A stretch of 64,000 nt of DNA. Source: Prauserella salsuginis (GTDB lineage Bacteria > Actinomycetota > Actinomycetes > Mycobacteriales > Pseudonocardiaceae). The stretch spans positions 372,001 to 436,000 of the forward strand of contig NZ_JANBBF010000011.1 of assembly GCF_024648885.1 (NCBI RefSeq), in the 5' to 3' direction. The notes under the pieces were generated by a model. That model did no database searches and had not been told where the DNA came from. It worked only from the letters and a program-made list of their open reading frames with translations. A program made the position numbers and the translations under genes. The stretch's first letter is position 1. Each line of letters begins with the position of its first letter. This document shows positions 17,037 to 26,240 of this stretch, piece by piece.

Positions 17037-18614
17037 ATGTCTGATGTTCGTGTGCTCGGCGACGCGATCGAGCGCGGCGACGAAGTGCTGACGCAGGAGG
17101 CACTCGACTTCGTGGCCGGCCTGCACGAGAACTTCGCGGCCACTCGTGACCAGCTGCTGGAGGCTCGTAAGCAGCGCCGCGAGGAGGCCAAGCGCACCGG
17201 ACGCCTGGACTTCCTGTCCGAGACCAAGCAGGTTCGCGAGTCCGACTGGCAGGTCGCCGACGCTCCGCCCGCGCTGCGCGACCGCCGTGTGGAGATCACC
17301 GGCCCGACCGAGCGCAAGATGACGATCAACGCGCTCAACTCCGGTGCCAAGGTGTGGCTCGCCGACCTCGAGGACGCGAACACGCCGCACTGGAGCAACG
17401 TCGTGAACGGGCAGATCAACCTGTCCGACGCGATCCGCGGCACGATCGAGCTCGAGTCGAACGGCAAGCACTACGCGCTGCGCGACGACGTGGAGCACGC
17501 CACCATCGTCGTCCGCCCGCGCGGCTGGCACCTCGACGAGCGCAACCTCGAGTTCAACGGCCGCAAGGGGGTCGGCGCGCTCGTCGACTTCGGCCTGCAC
17601 TTCTTCCACAACGCGAAGGAACTGCTCGCCCGCGGCAAGGGGCCGTACTACTACCTGCCGAAGATGGAGAGCCACCTCGAGGCGCGGCTGTGGAACGACA
17701 TCTTCACCCACGCCGAGAAGGCGCTCGGCGTGGAGCACGGCACCATCCGGGCCACGGTGCTGATCGAGACCATCCCCGCCGCGTTCGAGATGGAGGAGAT
17801 CCTCTACGAACTGCGCGAGCACGCCTCGGGCCTGAACGCGGGCCGCTGGGACTACCTGTTCAGCGTCATCAAGTACTTCCGCGACGCGGGTGAGAAGTTC
17901 GTCCTGCCGGACCGCAACGCCGTCACCATGACCGCTCCGTTCATGCGCGCCTACACCGAGCTGCTCGTGCGCACGTGCCACAAGCGCGGCGCCTTCGCCA
18001 TCGGCGGCATGTCGGCGTTCATTCCCAGCAAGGACCCCGAGGTCGCCGAGAACGCCACGAAGAAGGTGCACGCCGACAAGTCGCGCGAGGCCGGCGACGG
18101 CTTCGACGGTTCGTGGGTCGCCCACCCCGGCATGGTCGGACTGTGCAAGGAAGAGTTCGACAAGGTCCTCGGTGACAAGCCGAACCAGCTCGACCGCCTT
18201 CGCGAGGACGTGTCCGTCACCGCCGACCAGCTCCTCGACGTGGCCGCGACCGACGCGCAGTGCACCGCCGCCGGCCTGCGGGGCGCCGTGGACGTCGGCG
18301 TGCGCTACATCGCCTCCTGGTTGGGCGGTAACGGTGCCGCCGGTATCCACAACCTCATGGAGGACGCTGCGACCGCCGAGATCTCCCGGTCGCAGGTGTG
18401 GCAGTGGGTGCAGAACAGCGTCGTGCTCGCCGACACCGGGGCGACCGTGACCCGCGAGCTCGTGCGCTCCGTGCTCGACGAGATCAAGGGCGAGCTGGCC
18501 GACGAGATCCCGTCCGACCTGCTCCAGCCCGCGGTCGAGCTGTTCGAGGAGGTCGCGCTCGCCGACGAGTTCGCCGACTTCCTGACGCTGCCCGCCTACG
18601 AGCGGATCAAGTAA
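17037..18614 (+). CDS. aceB: Malate synthase A
   Basis: Condenses glyoxylate and acetyl-CoA to malate, the outlet for glyoxylate from allantoin or acetate metabolism. The 525-residue length and absence of the long insert mark the AceB (A-type) class rather than the ~720-residue GlcB. Conserved blocks include LADLEDANTPHW, KMESHLEARLWNDIF, ETIPAAFEMEEILYEL near 243-258 and PYYYLPKMES. The ATG follows CTGAGG. Isocitrate lyase is absent nearby, which favours a role in ureide-derived glyoxylate use over the acetate shunt. The next gene starts on the base after its stop codon. Confidence 0.96.
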   Translation: MSDVRVLGDAIERGDEVLTQEALDFVAGLHENFAATRDQLLEARKQRREEAKRTGRLDFLSETKQVRESDWQVADAPPALRDRRVEITGPTERKMTINALNSGAKVWLADLEDANTPHWSNVVNGQINLSDAIRGTIELESNGKHYALRDDVEHATIVVRPRGWHLDERNLEFNGRKGVGALVDFGLHFFHNAKELLARGKGPYYYLPKMESHLEARLWNDIFTHAEKALGVEHGTIRATVLIETIPAAFEMEEILYELREHASGLNAGRWDYLFSVIKYFRDAGEKFVLPDRNAVTMTAPFMRAYTELLVRTCHKRGAFAIGGMSAFIPSKDPEVAENATKKVHADKSREAGDGFDGSWVAHPGMVGLCKEEFDKVLGDKPNQLDRLREDVSVTADQLLDVAATDAQCTAAGLRGAVDVGVRYIASWLGGNGAAGIHNLMEDAATAEISRSQVWQWVQNSVVLADTGATVTRELVRSVLDEIKGELADEIPSDLLQPAVELFEEVALADEFADFLTLPAYERIK

Positions 18615-19832
18615 GTGACCGCCGGCCGGCTCACCGAGGACGTCTACGCGCGCATCGACGCCTCACTCGCGGCGTCCGACGCCCGTGTGGCAGCCGCCTA
18701 TCCCGGTGAGCCGGCCGGACGGCAACCCGTTCACACCGTCTACGTCCCCGCGGGCCGTTACCACGCCGGGTTGGCGGGCCAGTGGGGCACTCGTGCCCTC
18801 GACGTCCTGACGTCCCACGAGCTGCCCGCGACCGACGACGTGCTCGCACGGGTGCGCACCAAACTCGCGTCGGAACCGATCGAAGACCTGCGCATCGACT
18901 TCGAAGACGGTTACGGCAACCCCGGCGACGACGTCGAGGACGCCGAAGTCGTGCGCTGCGGACGGGAACTCGCGTCCGAAGTGGCCGGTCGCGGCGACCC
19001 CGACAGCGGCCCCGTCGCGCCGTTCTGCGGTATCCGGTTCAAGAGCTTCGAGGTCGGCACCCGCCGCCGCGGCATGCGCACTCTCGACCTGTTCCTCGAA
19101 GCGCTCGGCGGTCCGCCGCCCGGCTTCGTCGTCACGCTGCCGAAGGTCACCGACGTCGACCAGGTCACCGCCGCCGCGGACGTGCTCAGCGAGCTGGAGA
19201 AGGTCCACGGGCTCGCCGTCGGGACGCTGCGGTTCGAGGTGCAGGTCGAGACCACCCAGTCGGTGTTGCGGGCGGACGGCACCGTCGCGTTGCCCGCCAT
19301 CGTGCAGGCCGCCAACGGCCGCTGCAGCGGGCTGCACTTCGGCACCTACGACTACAGCGCGAGCCTCGGCATCGCGGGCGCGTACCAGAGCATGGACCAC
19401 CCGGCCGCCGACTTCGCCAAGCAGTTCATGCAGGTCGCGGCCGCCGGCCGGGGTGTCCGGCTGTCCGACGGGTCGACCAACCGCCTACCGGTGGGCGAGG
19501 CCGTAGCCGACGGGTGGGCCGAGCATCTGCGATTGGTACGCCGGTCCCTCGAACGCGGCTTCTACCAGGGCTGGGACCTGCATCCGCACCAGCTGCCCAG
19601 CCGGTTCGCCGCCACCTACGCGTTCTTCCGCGAGAACCTCACGTCCGCCGCCGACCGGCTGCGCGCCTACGTCGGGGACGTCGACGGAGCGGTGCTCGAC
19701 GAGCCCGCGACCGCCCAGGCACTCGCGACGTACGTGCTACGCGGCCTCGACTGCGGCGCCGTCGACGAGACCGAACTGGACGGTGGACTGGACCGGCGAG
19801 CACTGTCCCGGTTGGCCGCGCGCGCGGGTTGA
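18615..19832 (+). CDS. HpcH/CitE-like aldolase-fold protein (DUF6986-type) coupled to malate synthase
   Basis: A 405-residue protein beginning with GTG on the base right after the aceB stop, so translation is coupled. It resembles the PEP/pyruvate (HpcH/HpaI, CitE) barrel family: IEDLRIDFEDGYG may supply metal-binding acid residues, and FEVQVETTQSV resembles the usual substrate-loop region. Similar uncharacterised proteins accompany malate synthase in streptomycete allantoin clusters. The substrate is unknown; cleavage or handling of a C-C bonded glyoxylate adduct is possible. It is followed by the tandem repeat array at 19871. Confidence 0.7.
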   Translation: MTAGRLTEDVYARIDASLAASDARVAAAYPGEPAGRQPVHTVYVPAGRYHAGLAGQWGTRALDVLTSHELPATDDVLARVRTKLASEPIEDLRIDFEDGYGNPGDDVEDAEVVRCGRELASEVAGRGDPDSGPVAPFCGIRFKSFEVGTRRRGMRTLDLFLEALGGPPPGFVVTLPKVTDVDQVTAAADVLSELEKVHGLAVGTLRFEVQVETTQSVLRADGTVALPAIVQAANGRCSGLHFGTYDYSASLGIAGAYQSMDHPAADFAKQFMQVAAAGRGVRLSDGSTNRLPVGEAVADGWAEHLRLVRRSLERGFYQGWDLHPHQLPSRFAATYAFFRENLTSAADRLRAYVGDVDGAVLDEPATAQALATYVLRGLDCGAVDETELDGGLDRRALSRLAARAG

Positions 19833-19870
19833 CCGCCGGCATACGGACGCGCGTGTCCTGCGTTCAAGAG

Positions 19871-19973
19871 CCCGTGTTGCAGATTCCGGGGCCCGTGTTC
19901 CGCATTCAGGGGCCCGTGTTGCGGTTTCCGGGCGCGTGTTGTGCAAACGGGGTTCGTGTTGTGGTTTCCGGGG
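19871..19973. repeat. Five-unit CCCGTGTTGC...TTCCGGGG tandem repeat
   Basis: Five head-to-tail units of 20-21 bp (19871-19891, -19912, -19932, -19952, -19973), each close to CCCGTGTTGCGGTTTCCGGGG. A second array of the same unit lies at 31362-31445. The array starts 39 bp after the aldolase-like gene's stop. It is not CRISPR: there are no spacers. Confidence 0.85.
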
Positions 19974-20452
19974 CTCGTCGCCCTCGCCGGGCGGGCAGTT
20001 CTCCGGGATCAGGTGGAACTCCGCGTCATCGCCGCCGTGTGGCCGCGTGTATCACGCGGTCTTCAAAGCGCACGGTGTCGTCGGTGTGCGGCTGTTTCGT
20101 GTGCCTGCGTACTCGGTAGGTGTGCTGCTCGGGCTCGTTGGTGACAAGCCGGCACGCAGTTGATGATCTCGATATGGGTGGGTGCCTCCGCGCTCGGTGC
20201 GGATCACCACGAACAACACGCCGATCCGAGTAGGTCCTCCGGTGGTCCACCGTGACGCTCCACAGTGGTCCGCCATGGGGTGATGCCGCCGGGTGTACTC
20301 CCTCACGTTGACAGTCCTCCCGAAGCGCCCGGCCATCACGGTTGACGTCGTCCCCGAGTTGGCACTGTTCGGCACGACGACCGAAATCGGCACCGCGATA
20401 TCGGCACTATTGGGTGAAGTTATTCGTACTGGTGTTCGGTAGTGTTGGTGGG
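19974..20452. other. Gene-poor region before the HNH gene, with possible relic ORFs
   Basis: About 480 bp without a confident gene. On the minus strand two overlapping frames look partly coding: one from ATG 20336 to stop 20052 (94 residues, start MAGRFGRTVNVREYTRRHH) and one from 20250 to 20026 whose tail reads HTYRVRRHTKQPHTDDTVRF. A frameshifted or decaying small gene would explain both. Near 20400-20450 the composition is AT-richer, with several TATTC/TTATTC motifs, probably the promoter of the HNH gene. Confidence 0.35.
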
Positions 20453-21652
20453 GTGCTTGGTACTGGGGACATGGTCGCGGCTGCGCGTTCGCTGCGGGAG
20501 CAGCGGGCGCGGGTCGATGCTGCCGAGGTCGAGTTTCTCGCCGCGGTGGACACTGGTCCGGCCGAACGGCGGGGGCTGGCCGAGACGTTGGCACCCGAAC
20601 TACGTATGTCGCCCCAGGAAGTCGAGGCACGGATCCAGGCAGCAGTGGACCTGGCCAGCCGGATGCCGCAGATGCTGACGGCCATGCGCCATGGGTTGAC
20701 CGACGGCTACGGGGCGCGCCGGGTGCTGCGGGTGACCGCACCGTTGTCCGACGCTCACGCCCGGCGGGTGGACGAGCTGTTGGCCGATAAGCTGACGGAT
20801 GCGCCGGTGTCGACGTGGCAGCCGGGCAACCTGGCCCGTCACGCGGCACGGCTGGTGCAGCGCGTCGATCCGGGCGGGCAGACGGCCCGCGCCCGCACTG
20901 CCGACGAGGACCGCAAACTCCAGCTCGATCACGGCGAGCACGCCCAATCACGCCTGACCGTCGACCTGCGCTCCGAAGTGGCCTCGGCGTGTTACGCCCG
21001 AGTCGATGCCATGGCCCGCCGACTGCGTCGAGGCGGCGAGACCCGCACGTTGGAGCAGTTGCGGGCCGATGTCACCGCCGACCTGCTACTCGGCAACGAC
21101 CCCGGTGTTCAGGTGCCGCAGGCGGCGGCGCAGGTGTATGTGCACCTGCCGGTCGACGCGGCCCTGTCCATCAGCGACACCGGCTGCGAACTCGACGGCT
21201 ACGGCCCCATCCCCGCCCCCATCGCCCGGGAGATCATGACCGGTCCGGAAAGCGTGTGGCGGGCGGTGTTGTGCGACTCGGCCACGGGCGAGCCGCTCGA
21301 CCTTGGCCGGACCCGGCGCCGACCGACGGCCACCATCCGCGAACTCGTCCGCGTACGCGACCGCGAATGTGTTGTTCCCTGGTGCCGGCGGCCCGCGCGG
21401 CACTGCGACCTCGACCACGAACGCGAATGGGCCGCCCACCACGGCCCCACCTCGCTGACCAACACCGGACCACGCTGCCGACGACATCACCGGATGAAGA
21501 ACGCACCCGGGTGGGTCACGCGCTACGACCCGATCCGCGGCGCCACAACGATCACCACGCCCACCGGCGCCACCTACACCGGCGAACGCGAACCAATCCT
21601 CACCCCACGACGGCAGTCACCGCTGAGCCGTGACGAACCGCCACCCTTCTGA
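20453..21652 (+). CDS. DUF222 / HNH endonuclease domain protein (13E12-type)
   Basis: A protein of about 399 residues with an N-terminal helical DUF222 domain (SLREQRARVDAAEVEFLAAV...) and a C-terminal HNH nuclease (DRECVVPWCRRPARHCDLDHERE, then CRRHHRMK). This pair defines the actinobacterial 13E12 repeat family, present in many copies per genome and linked to mobile DNA. The start is uncertain: GTG 20453, ATG 20471 or ATG 20342. The earliest would include AT-rich, non-coding-like sequence. There is no recognisable transposase or flanking repeat, so present mobility is not shown. Confidence 0.8.
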   Translation: MLGTGDMVAAARSLREQRARVDAAEVEFLAAVDTGPAERRGLAETLAPELRMSPQEVEARIQAAVDLASRMPQMLTAMRHGLTDGYGARRVLRVTAPLSDAHARRVDELLADKLTDAPVSTWQPGNLARHAARLVQRVDPGGQTARARTADEDRKLQLDHGEHAQSRLTVDLRSEVASACYARVDAMARRLRRGGETRTLEQLRADVTADLLLGNDPGVQVPQAAAQVYVHLPVDAALSISDTGCELDGYGPIPAPIAREIMTGPESVWRAVLCDSATGEPLDLGRTRRRPTATIRELVRVRDRECVVPWCRRPARHCDLDHEREWAAHHGPTSLTNTGPRCRRHHRMKNAPGWVTRYDPIRGATTITTPTGATYTGEREPILTPRRQSPLSRDEPPPF

Positions 21653-21778
21653 CGGGAACGGCGGCCCAGGTCGGGCGTCGCCACGGGTACCCCGAGGAAA
21701 CCGCTACCTCCGTGTCTGGTGGCTCTTCGGTGCACGCGCGCACGCCGCCGACCCGGGGCCTGCGTTTACCCTGACGAC

Positions 21779-22534
21779 ATGGTGCTCGACCTCAACAGCG
21801 ACCTCGGTGAAGGTTTCGGGATCTGGCCGTTGACCGACGACGACGCGCTGCTCGACATCGTGACCAGCGCCAATGTCGCATGTGGATTCCACGCGGGCGA
21901 TCCGACCGTGTTGCGCCGCGTCACCGAACGCGCAGCCGAGCGCGGGGTGGCGATCGGTGCGCAGGTCGGCTACCGCGACCTGGCCGGGTTCGGTCGGCGG
22001 TTCATCGACGCAGACCCCGCCGAACTCGGCAACGACGTCATCTATCAGATCGGTGCGCTCGACGGCTTCGCGCGCATTGCAGGCACGCGCGTCCGCTACG
22101 TCAAACCGCACGGCGCGCTGTACAACGCCGTCGCCCACCACACTGCTCAGGCCGAAGCCGTCGTGGATGCGGTACGGACCTACGACGCGAACCTGCCGAT
22201 CCTCGGGTTGCCCGGATCCGAACTGCTGCGGCTGGCCGACGAGGCCGGACTGCCGACCATCGCCGAGGCGTTCGCCGATCGTGCCTACACGCCGGAAGGC
22301 AGACTCGTGTCCCGCCGGGCACCGGGCGCCGTCGTGCACGACGCCGACACGGTCGTCGCCCGTAGCGTGCGGATGGCGACCGAAGGAATGGTCACCGCGA
22401 TCGACGGCACCGAGATCGAGGCGCGGCCGCGCTCGCTGTGCCTGCACGGCGACACAGCAGGCGCGGTCGAACTCGCCCGGCGAGTCCGGGAAGGGCTGCT
22501 CGACGCGGGCGTCGAGCTCGCGCCGTTCGCATAG
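21779..22534 (+). CDS. pxpA: 5-oxoprolinase subunit A (LamB/YcsF family)
   Basis: A 251-residue LamB/YcsF barrel: VLDLNSDLGEGFG at the start, ANVACGFHAGDP, then VKPHGALYN and LCLHGDTAGAV. With PxpB and PxpC it makes the ATP-dependent 5-oxoprolinase that opens pyroglutamate to glutamate; neither partner is in the window, so they must lie elsewhere or this copy works alone. The ATG at 21779 puts the conserved DLNSDLGE at the N-terminus; an upstream in-frame ATG (21719) adds 20 Arg-rich residues and is unlikely. Confidence 0.88.
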   Translation: MVLDLNSDLGEGFGIWPLTDDDALLDIVTSANVACGFHAGDPTVLRRVTERAAERGVAIGAQVGYRDLAGFGRRFIDADPAELGNDVIYQIGALDGFARIAGTRVRYVKPHGALYNAVAHHTAQAEAVVDAVRTYDANLPILGLPGSELLRLADEAGLPTIAEAFADRAYTPEGRLVSRRAPGAVVHDADTVVARSVRMATEGMVTAIDGTEIEARPRSLCLHGDTAGAVELARRVREGLLDAGVELAPFA

Positions 22535-22620
22535 CGGAAGCGCCGCCCTGTAACCCCAGAATCGCGGGAAACCACAGAGCTGCGCAGCGCTGCCGCTGCT
22601 GTCCGGCCGCGTGTAGCTGT

Positions 22621-22890
22621 TCACCGCCCGTCGGTGTCGGCGCGGCCGACCTCGCCGGTGTGGTCGGAGGCCGACCGCCGACGTCGCGGCCGGGAACGCC
22701 AGGCCGCCACGGTCATCGTCGCGCCCGCACCGACCTGCGCCGCGGACAGCCAGACCGGGTTGTCGGAACCGATCGCCAGAAAGAGCCCGACCAGAGCGAC
22801 GAAGACGCCGCACGCGAGCTGCAGCACAGTGCGCTTGCCCAGGATCGTGCCTGCCTCGCCCGAGCCGTCCCGCACGTCGATCATCGTCAC
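22621..22890 (-). CDS. Small two-helix membrane protein, unknown
   Basis: An 89-residue protein with two hydrophobic segments (VLQLACGVFVALVGLFLAIG, about 22-41, and SAAQVGAGATMTVAAW, about 49-64) and a basic C-terminal tail. It begins GTG at 22890 or ATG at 22884; no strong ribosome site. It resembles the many short membrane proteins of Pseudonocardiaceae with no known role. Converges on pxpA. Confidence 0.5.
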   Translation of the reverse strand: MTMIDVRDGSGEAGTILGKRTVLQLACGVFVALVGLFLAIGSDNPVWLSAAQVGAGATMTVAAWRSRPRRRRSASDHTGEVGRADTDGR

Positions 22891-23076
22891 CGAGGTTATC
22901 CCCCGGTCCCGGGCCCGCGAGGGGTTCGTCGCCGGGACCGGCGGGTCGTGGACGGGCGCTCGGTTCGGCGCACCGTCGTCCGCGGTCAGGCACCGTTCGA
23001 GCCGTGAGCGGCCGGCGCCGAGCCACAGCCGCAGGTGCCGGCTCGTTTGCCGTCGCCAGTCGCCAGTCGCCAGCCG

Positions 23077-24768
23077 TCAGCCGTCGCGGAGCCGGGCCAC
23101 GCGTAGTGAGCGCAGCCGGGACAGTGCGGCGGCGACCTCGAACCGGCGCGGCACGACGTAGTCGCCGAGGAAGCCGTGGCGGATCGCGTCGGCGCCGTCG
23201 GCGAGGTCGTCATCGAGCAGGTCGAGGAACTCGGCGATGGTGCGGTCACCGTCGACCAGTCCCGCTTCGACGCCGTGAGCCAGCGCCAGGCCGATGCCCA
23301 TCACCTGACCGGGGTCGACGATCTGTTCCACGGCACGCAGGTCGATGTCCGTGTCGCCGTAGGTGAGCGTGTCGATGCCGCGTTGCTTGACCTTGCGCCT
23401 GCCCTTGTGTTCGGGCGAGAGCGACGCGGGGTCGCACACCCGGTGCGCCGCGGCGGGAAACCCGCTGGCCTCGACCGTCCGGTCGGCCCGGCCGCGTAGC
23501 TGCTGAGCCCGTTCCGTCGCGTCCTCCGCGTGGTAGGACGCCATCATGATCACGCGGTCGGCGATGTCGAGGTAGTCGCCGGAGCCACCCATCACCAGAA
23601 CGGTCGACACGCCGTGTTCGGTGTAGAGCGGCCGCACGAGATCCACGAACGGTGTCAGCGGCTCGTTGCCCTTGGCGACGAGCTCCTGCATCCGGGCGTC
23701 GCGGATCATCAGGTTCGTCGCCGCGGTGTCCTCGTCGATCAGCAGCACCTCGGCGCCCGCCTCGAGGGCCTCGACCGTGGTCGCGGCCTGCGAGGTCGAC
23801 CCGGAGGCGTTCGACGTCGAGAAGTCCCTCGTGTCCGCGCCGGTGGGCAGCCCGCCGACGAACGCGCTGACGTCCACCCGCTCCACGCTGCGTCCGTCCT
23901 CGGCGCGGATCTTCGCCGTGGCAGACCGACTGACCACCAGTTCCCTGCCGTCGCCGGGAACGTGGTCGTACACGCCGCGCTCGAGCGCGCGCAGCAACGT
24001 CGACTTGCCGTGGAACCCGCCGCCGACGATCAACGTGATGCCCTCGGCGATGCCCATCCCGGTGACCGTCCCCCGGTTGGGCAATTCCACAGTGGTGCGC
24101 AGCGACTCGGGGGATTCGAACGGGACGCCGTCGGCCAACGGCCGGTCATCGGTGCCGCTGCGGCGTGCGAGCATCGCGCCATCGGCGACGAATGCCACCA
24201 GCCCGCGTTCGGGCAGGGCCTTCCGCAGCGCGTCGGTGTCCTCCACGGAGTCAACGAACGCGGCGAGGTCGTCGGCGTCGAGCGCGTCGTAGCGCAGCGA
24301 CTCGACGGCGCGGGGGAGCTGCTCGCACAGCGCCTTCCGCGCGCCGCGGCCGTCGATGCGGCGGCGCGGCCCCGGCAGGTCGATGCCCAGCCGTACGGTC
24401 AGTGCGCCGCCGGAGATCCGCAGCGCACTGCGGTCCAGCACCTGCTGTCCGCCCACGTCGGCGCGCAGCAGCGACCCGCGCAATTGCTGACCCAGTACCC
24501 GCAGCAGGCGGTCCGCGAGCGCACGTGCGCGGACCGGCGTGTGCCACAGTTCCTTCGGGAACCCGGCGTAGTCCGCCGAGATCCGCACCTCGATGCGGCT
24601 CGCCGGGGCGAACGGATCCGTCTGCGCCTTGCGGACGCCGACCGTGTATCCGCCCGCGTCCCAGTCGCCCTGGAGACTCTTGTACCTGCCGTAGCTCTGA
24701 CCGTCGAGCCGGGACAGTGTCGCCCCCAGCTCGGCGAGCGTTCGTTCGTCACTCCTGTCGCGTGCCAT
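23077..24768 (-). CDS. ABC-class P-loop ATPase, COG3044-like, unknown role
   Basis: A 563-residue soluble protein similar to the 'predicted ATPase of the ABC class' family. It has a P-loop GGGFHGKST (near residue 250), a region EAGAEVLLIDEDTAATNLMIRD that holds a Walker B-like aspartate/glutamate, and ABC-like STSNASGSTSQAATT before it. There is no membrane segment or transporter partner. The first 230 residues are a non-ATPase domain. The ATG at 24768 is chosen because the longer frame runs into non-conserved Arg/Pro residues. It lies 53 bp downstream of pucR on the same strand, so the two may be cotranscribed. The cellular role is unknown. Confidence 0.75.
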   Translation of the reverse strand: MARDRSDERTLAELGATLSRLDGQSYGRYKSLQGDWDAGGYTVGVRKAQTDPFAPASRIEVRISADYAGFPKELWHTPVRARALADRLLRVLGQQLRGSLLRADVGGQQVLDRSALRISGGALTVRLGIDLPGPRRRIDGRGARKALCEQLPRAVESLRYDALDADDLAAFVDSVEDTDALRKALPERGLVAFVADGAMLARRSGTDDRPLADGVPFESPESLRTTVELPNRGTVTGMGIAEGITLIVGGGFHGKSTLLRALERGVYDHVPGDGRELVVSRSATAKIRAEDGRSVERVDVSAFVGGLPTGADTRDFSTSNASGSTSQAATTVEALEAGAEVLLIDEDTAATNLMIRDARMQELVAKGNEPLTPFVDLVRPLYTEHGVSTVLVMGGSGDYLDIADRVIMMASYHAEDATERAQQLRGRADRTVEASGFPAAAHRVCDPASLSPEHKGRRKVKQRGIDTLTYGDTDIDLRAVEQIVDPGQVMGIGLALAHGVEAGLVDGDRTIAEFLDLLDDDLADGADAIRHGFLGDYVVPRRFEVAAALSRLRSLRVARLRDG

Positions 24769-24821
24769 CACTTCACACGGTACGGCCCACAGCGGTGTCG
24801 CGAAGGCCGCGGCGGGTCCTG

Positions 24822-26240
24822 TCAGGACTCCACGGACAGCGCGAGGAAGACCTCGACCTGGGTGCGGAAGTCCGTGAGGTCGGCGTCGAGGATCTCGCCG
24901 GCCCGCGCGATGCGGTACCGCAGCGTGTTCACGTGGACGTGCAGTTGCTTGGCCGCCTTCGCAGGGGATCCCGAGCATTCCAGGTAGACGCAGACGGTGC
25001 GCAGCAGCTCCGGATGCTGCGGTAGCGCCCCGAGTACGCGCCCGGCCAACGTGCGGCGCAGTTCGTCCGGCGCTCCCGCGAGCAGCAATCGGTGCATGCC
25101 CAGGTCGTCACCCGAGGCGACGGCGACCCGTTCGGGGCGGCGCTGTGCCGCCTGCACCGCGTGCCGCGTTTCGTCCGCCGCACCCCGCAGTCCCGGTACC
25201 TGCACCAGACCGCCCGCACCGACGAGGACGCGGCCTCGCCCGAGCGCCGCGAGCGCGTCGGTCGCCCGCGCGGCCCAATCCTCGGGCCAGCCGGCGCCCG
25301 CGGGTACGACCGCCCACGCCTCCTCCACGAGATCCGGGGCGCCCGGTCCGGTGAAGGCCGTGTCCTCGGCCGACAGGACCGCGAGCAATTCGTCGAGGAT
25401 CTCCGCGGCCGCACCCGAACCGGGAGTGCGTGCGAGCAGGACCCGCACGGGCTTCTCGCCGGACAGTCCCGTCGCGGCCAGCGCCCGGGTGAGTTCCTCG
25501 GTCGTGCTCGCGGGGTCGGCCAGTGCCTGCACCAGGGGAGCGGCGACCTGCATGCGGGTGCGGCGTACCTCGTCCTCGCGGCCACGGGCCAGCCCGACCA
25601 GGCTCGCCAGTTCCTCGGCCACCTCCGATGCGCCGGGGCCCAGGTCCGCGTCGACGACGAGCGACCACGGCACCGCGTTCCTTCCTCCCACGGCGAGCAC
25701 GCTGCGTCGCCGCGGCGGCCTCGGGTCGTTGGCGGCCACGACGCGGCCCGTCGGGGTGACGACCCAGCAGTCCGCGCCGAGTTCGGCGGCGCCGCAGGCC
25801 AACAGCGCGGGCAGCGACGCGTCGTCGGCCGCCGCCGACAGCAGCCGTTTGCGGGAACCGCCGGTCTCCGCGGCCAGGGCCAGCACGACCCGTTCGGTCA
25901 CCACGGCGAACGAGAGGTCGGCGGGCACCTCCAGCAGCGGAATCCGATGCCGCCGGCACGCCTCGACCAGGTCGTCCGGGATGCCGCCGGTGTCGGCCCC
26001 CGACGCCGCCAGCCCGGCGCACCACGCGTGGGCGAGCGCGTGCACGAACGGCTCCGCATCGCCCGGTTCGCGCCACCACAGCAGTCCCGACAACACGAAC
26101 TCGCCCTCGGACAGGTAGCGGCTCGGATCGGGCAGTTCGGTCACGTAGATCCGGCTGACCTCGCGGTCGAGCAGATTCCCGCCCGTGTGCACGCGCAGTC
26201 GCAGGCTCGGGATCTCCAGCAGAGTCTTCACCAGCGTCAT
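24822..26240 (-). CDS. pucR: PucR-family transcriptional regulator of purine catabolism
   Basis: A 472-residue regulator with an N-terminal PucR-like domain (MTLVKTLLEIPSLRLRV... to about 125), a middle GGDEF-like region and a C-terminal PucR-type helix-turn-helix (HVHVNTLRYRIARAGEIL, about 433-455). In Bacillus, PucR activates the puc purine degradation genes in response to allantoin-type effectors. It is divergent from the xanthine dehydrogenase operon, 124 bp apart, and is most likely its regulator. The ATG at 26240 fits the family start; there is no ribosome site, so the message may be leaderless. Confidence 0.92.
   Translation of the reverse strand: MTLVKTLLEIPSLRLRVHTGGNLLDREVSRIYVTELPDPSRYLSEGEFVLSGLLWWREPGDAEPFVHALAHAWCAGLAASGADTGGIPDDLVEACRRHRIPLLEVPADLSFAVVTERVVLALAAETGGSRKRLLSAAADDASLPALLACGAAELGADCWVVTPTGRVVAANDPRPPRRRSVLAVGGRNAVPWSLVVDADLGPGASEVAEELASLVGLARGREDEVRRTRMQVAAPLVQALADPASTTEELTRALAATGLSGEKPVRVLLARTPGSGAAAEILDELLAVLSAEDTAFTGPGAPDLVEEAWAVVPAGAGWPEDWAARATDALAALGRGRVLVGAGGLVQVPGLRGAADETRHAVQAAQRRPERVAVASGDDLGMHRLLLAGAPDELRRTLAGRVLGALPQHPELLRTVCVYLECSGSPAKAAKQLHVHVNTLRYRIARAGEILDADLTDFRTQVEVFLALSVES

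Noticed and set aside
20342-20452. Earlier start of the DUF222-HNH protein at 20342
   Set aside because: Codon use is unlike the rest of the gene and the region looks promoter-like.
23077-24768. ABC transporter
   Set aside because: There is no permease or binding protein nearby, and the ATPase has a large extra N-terminal domain unlike transport ATPases.
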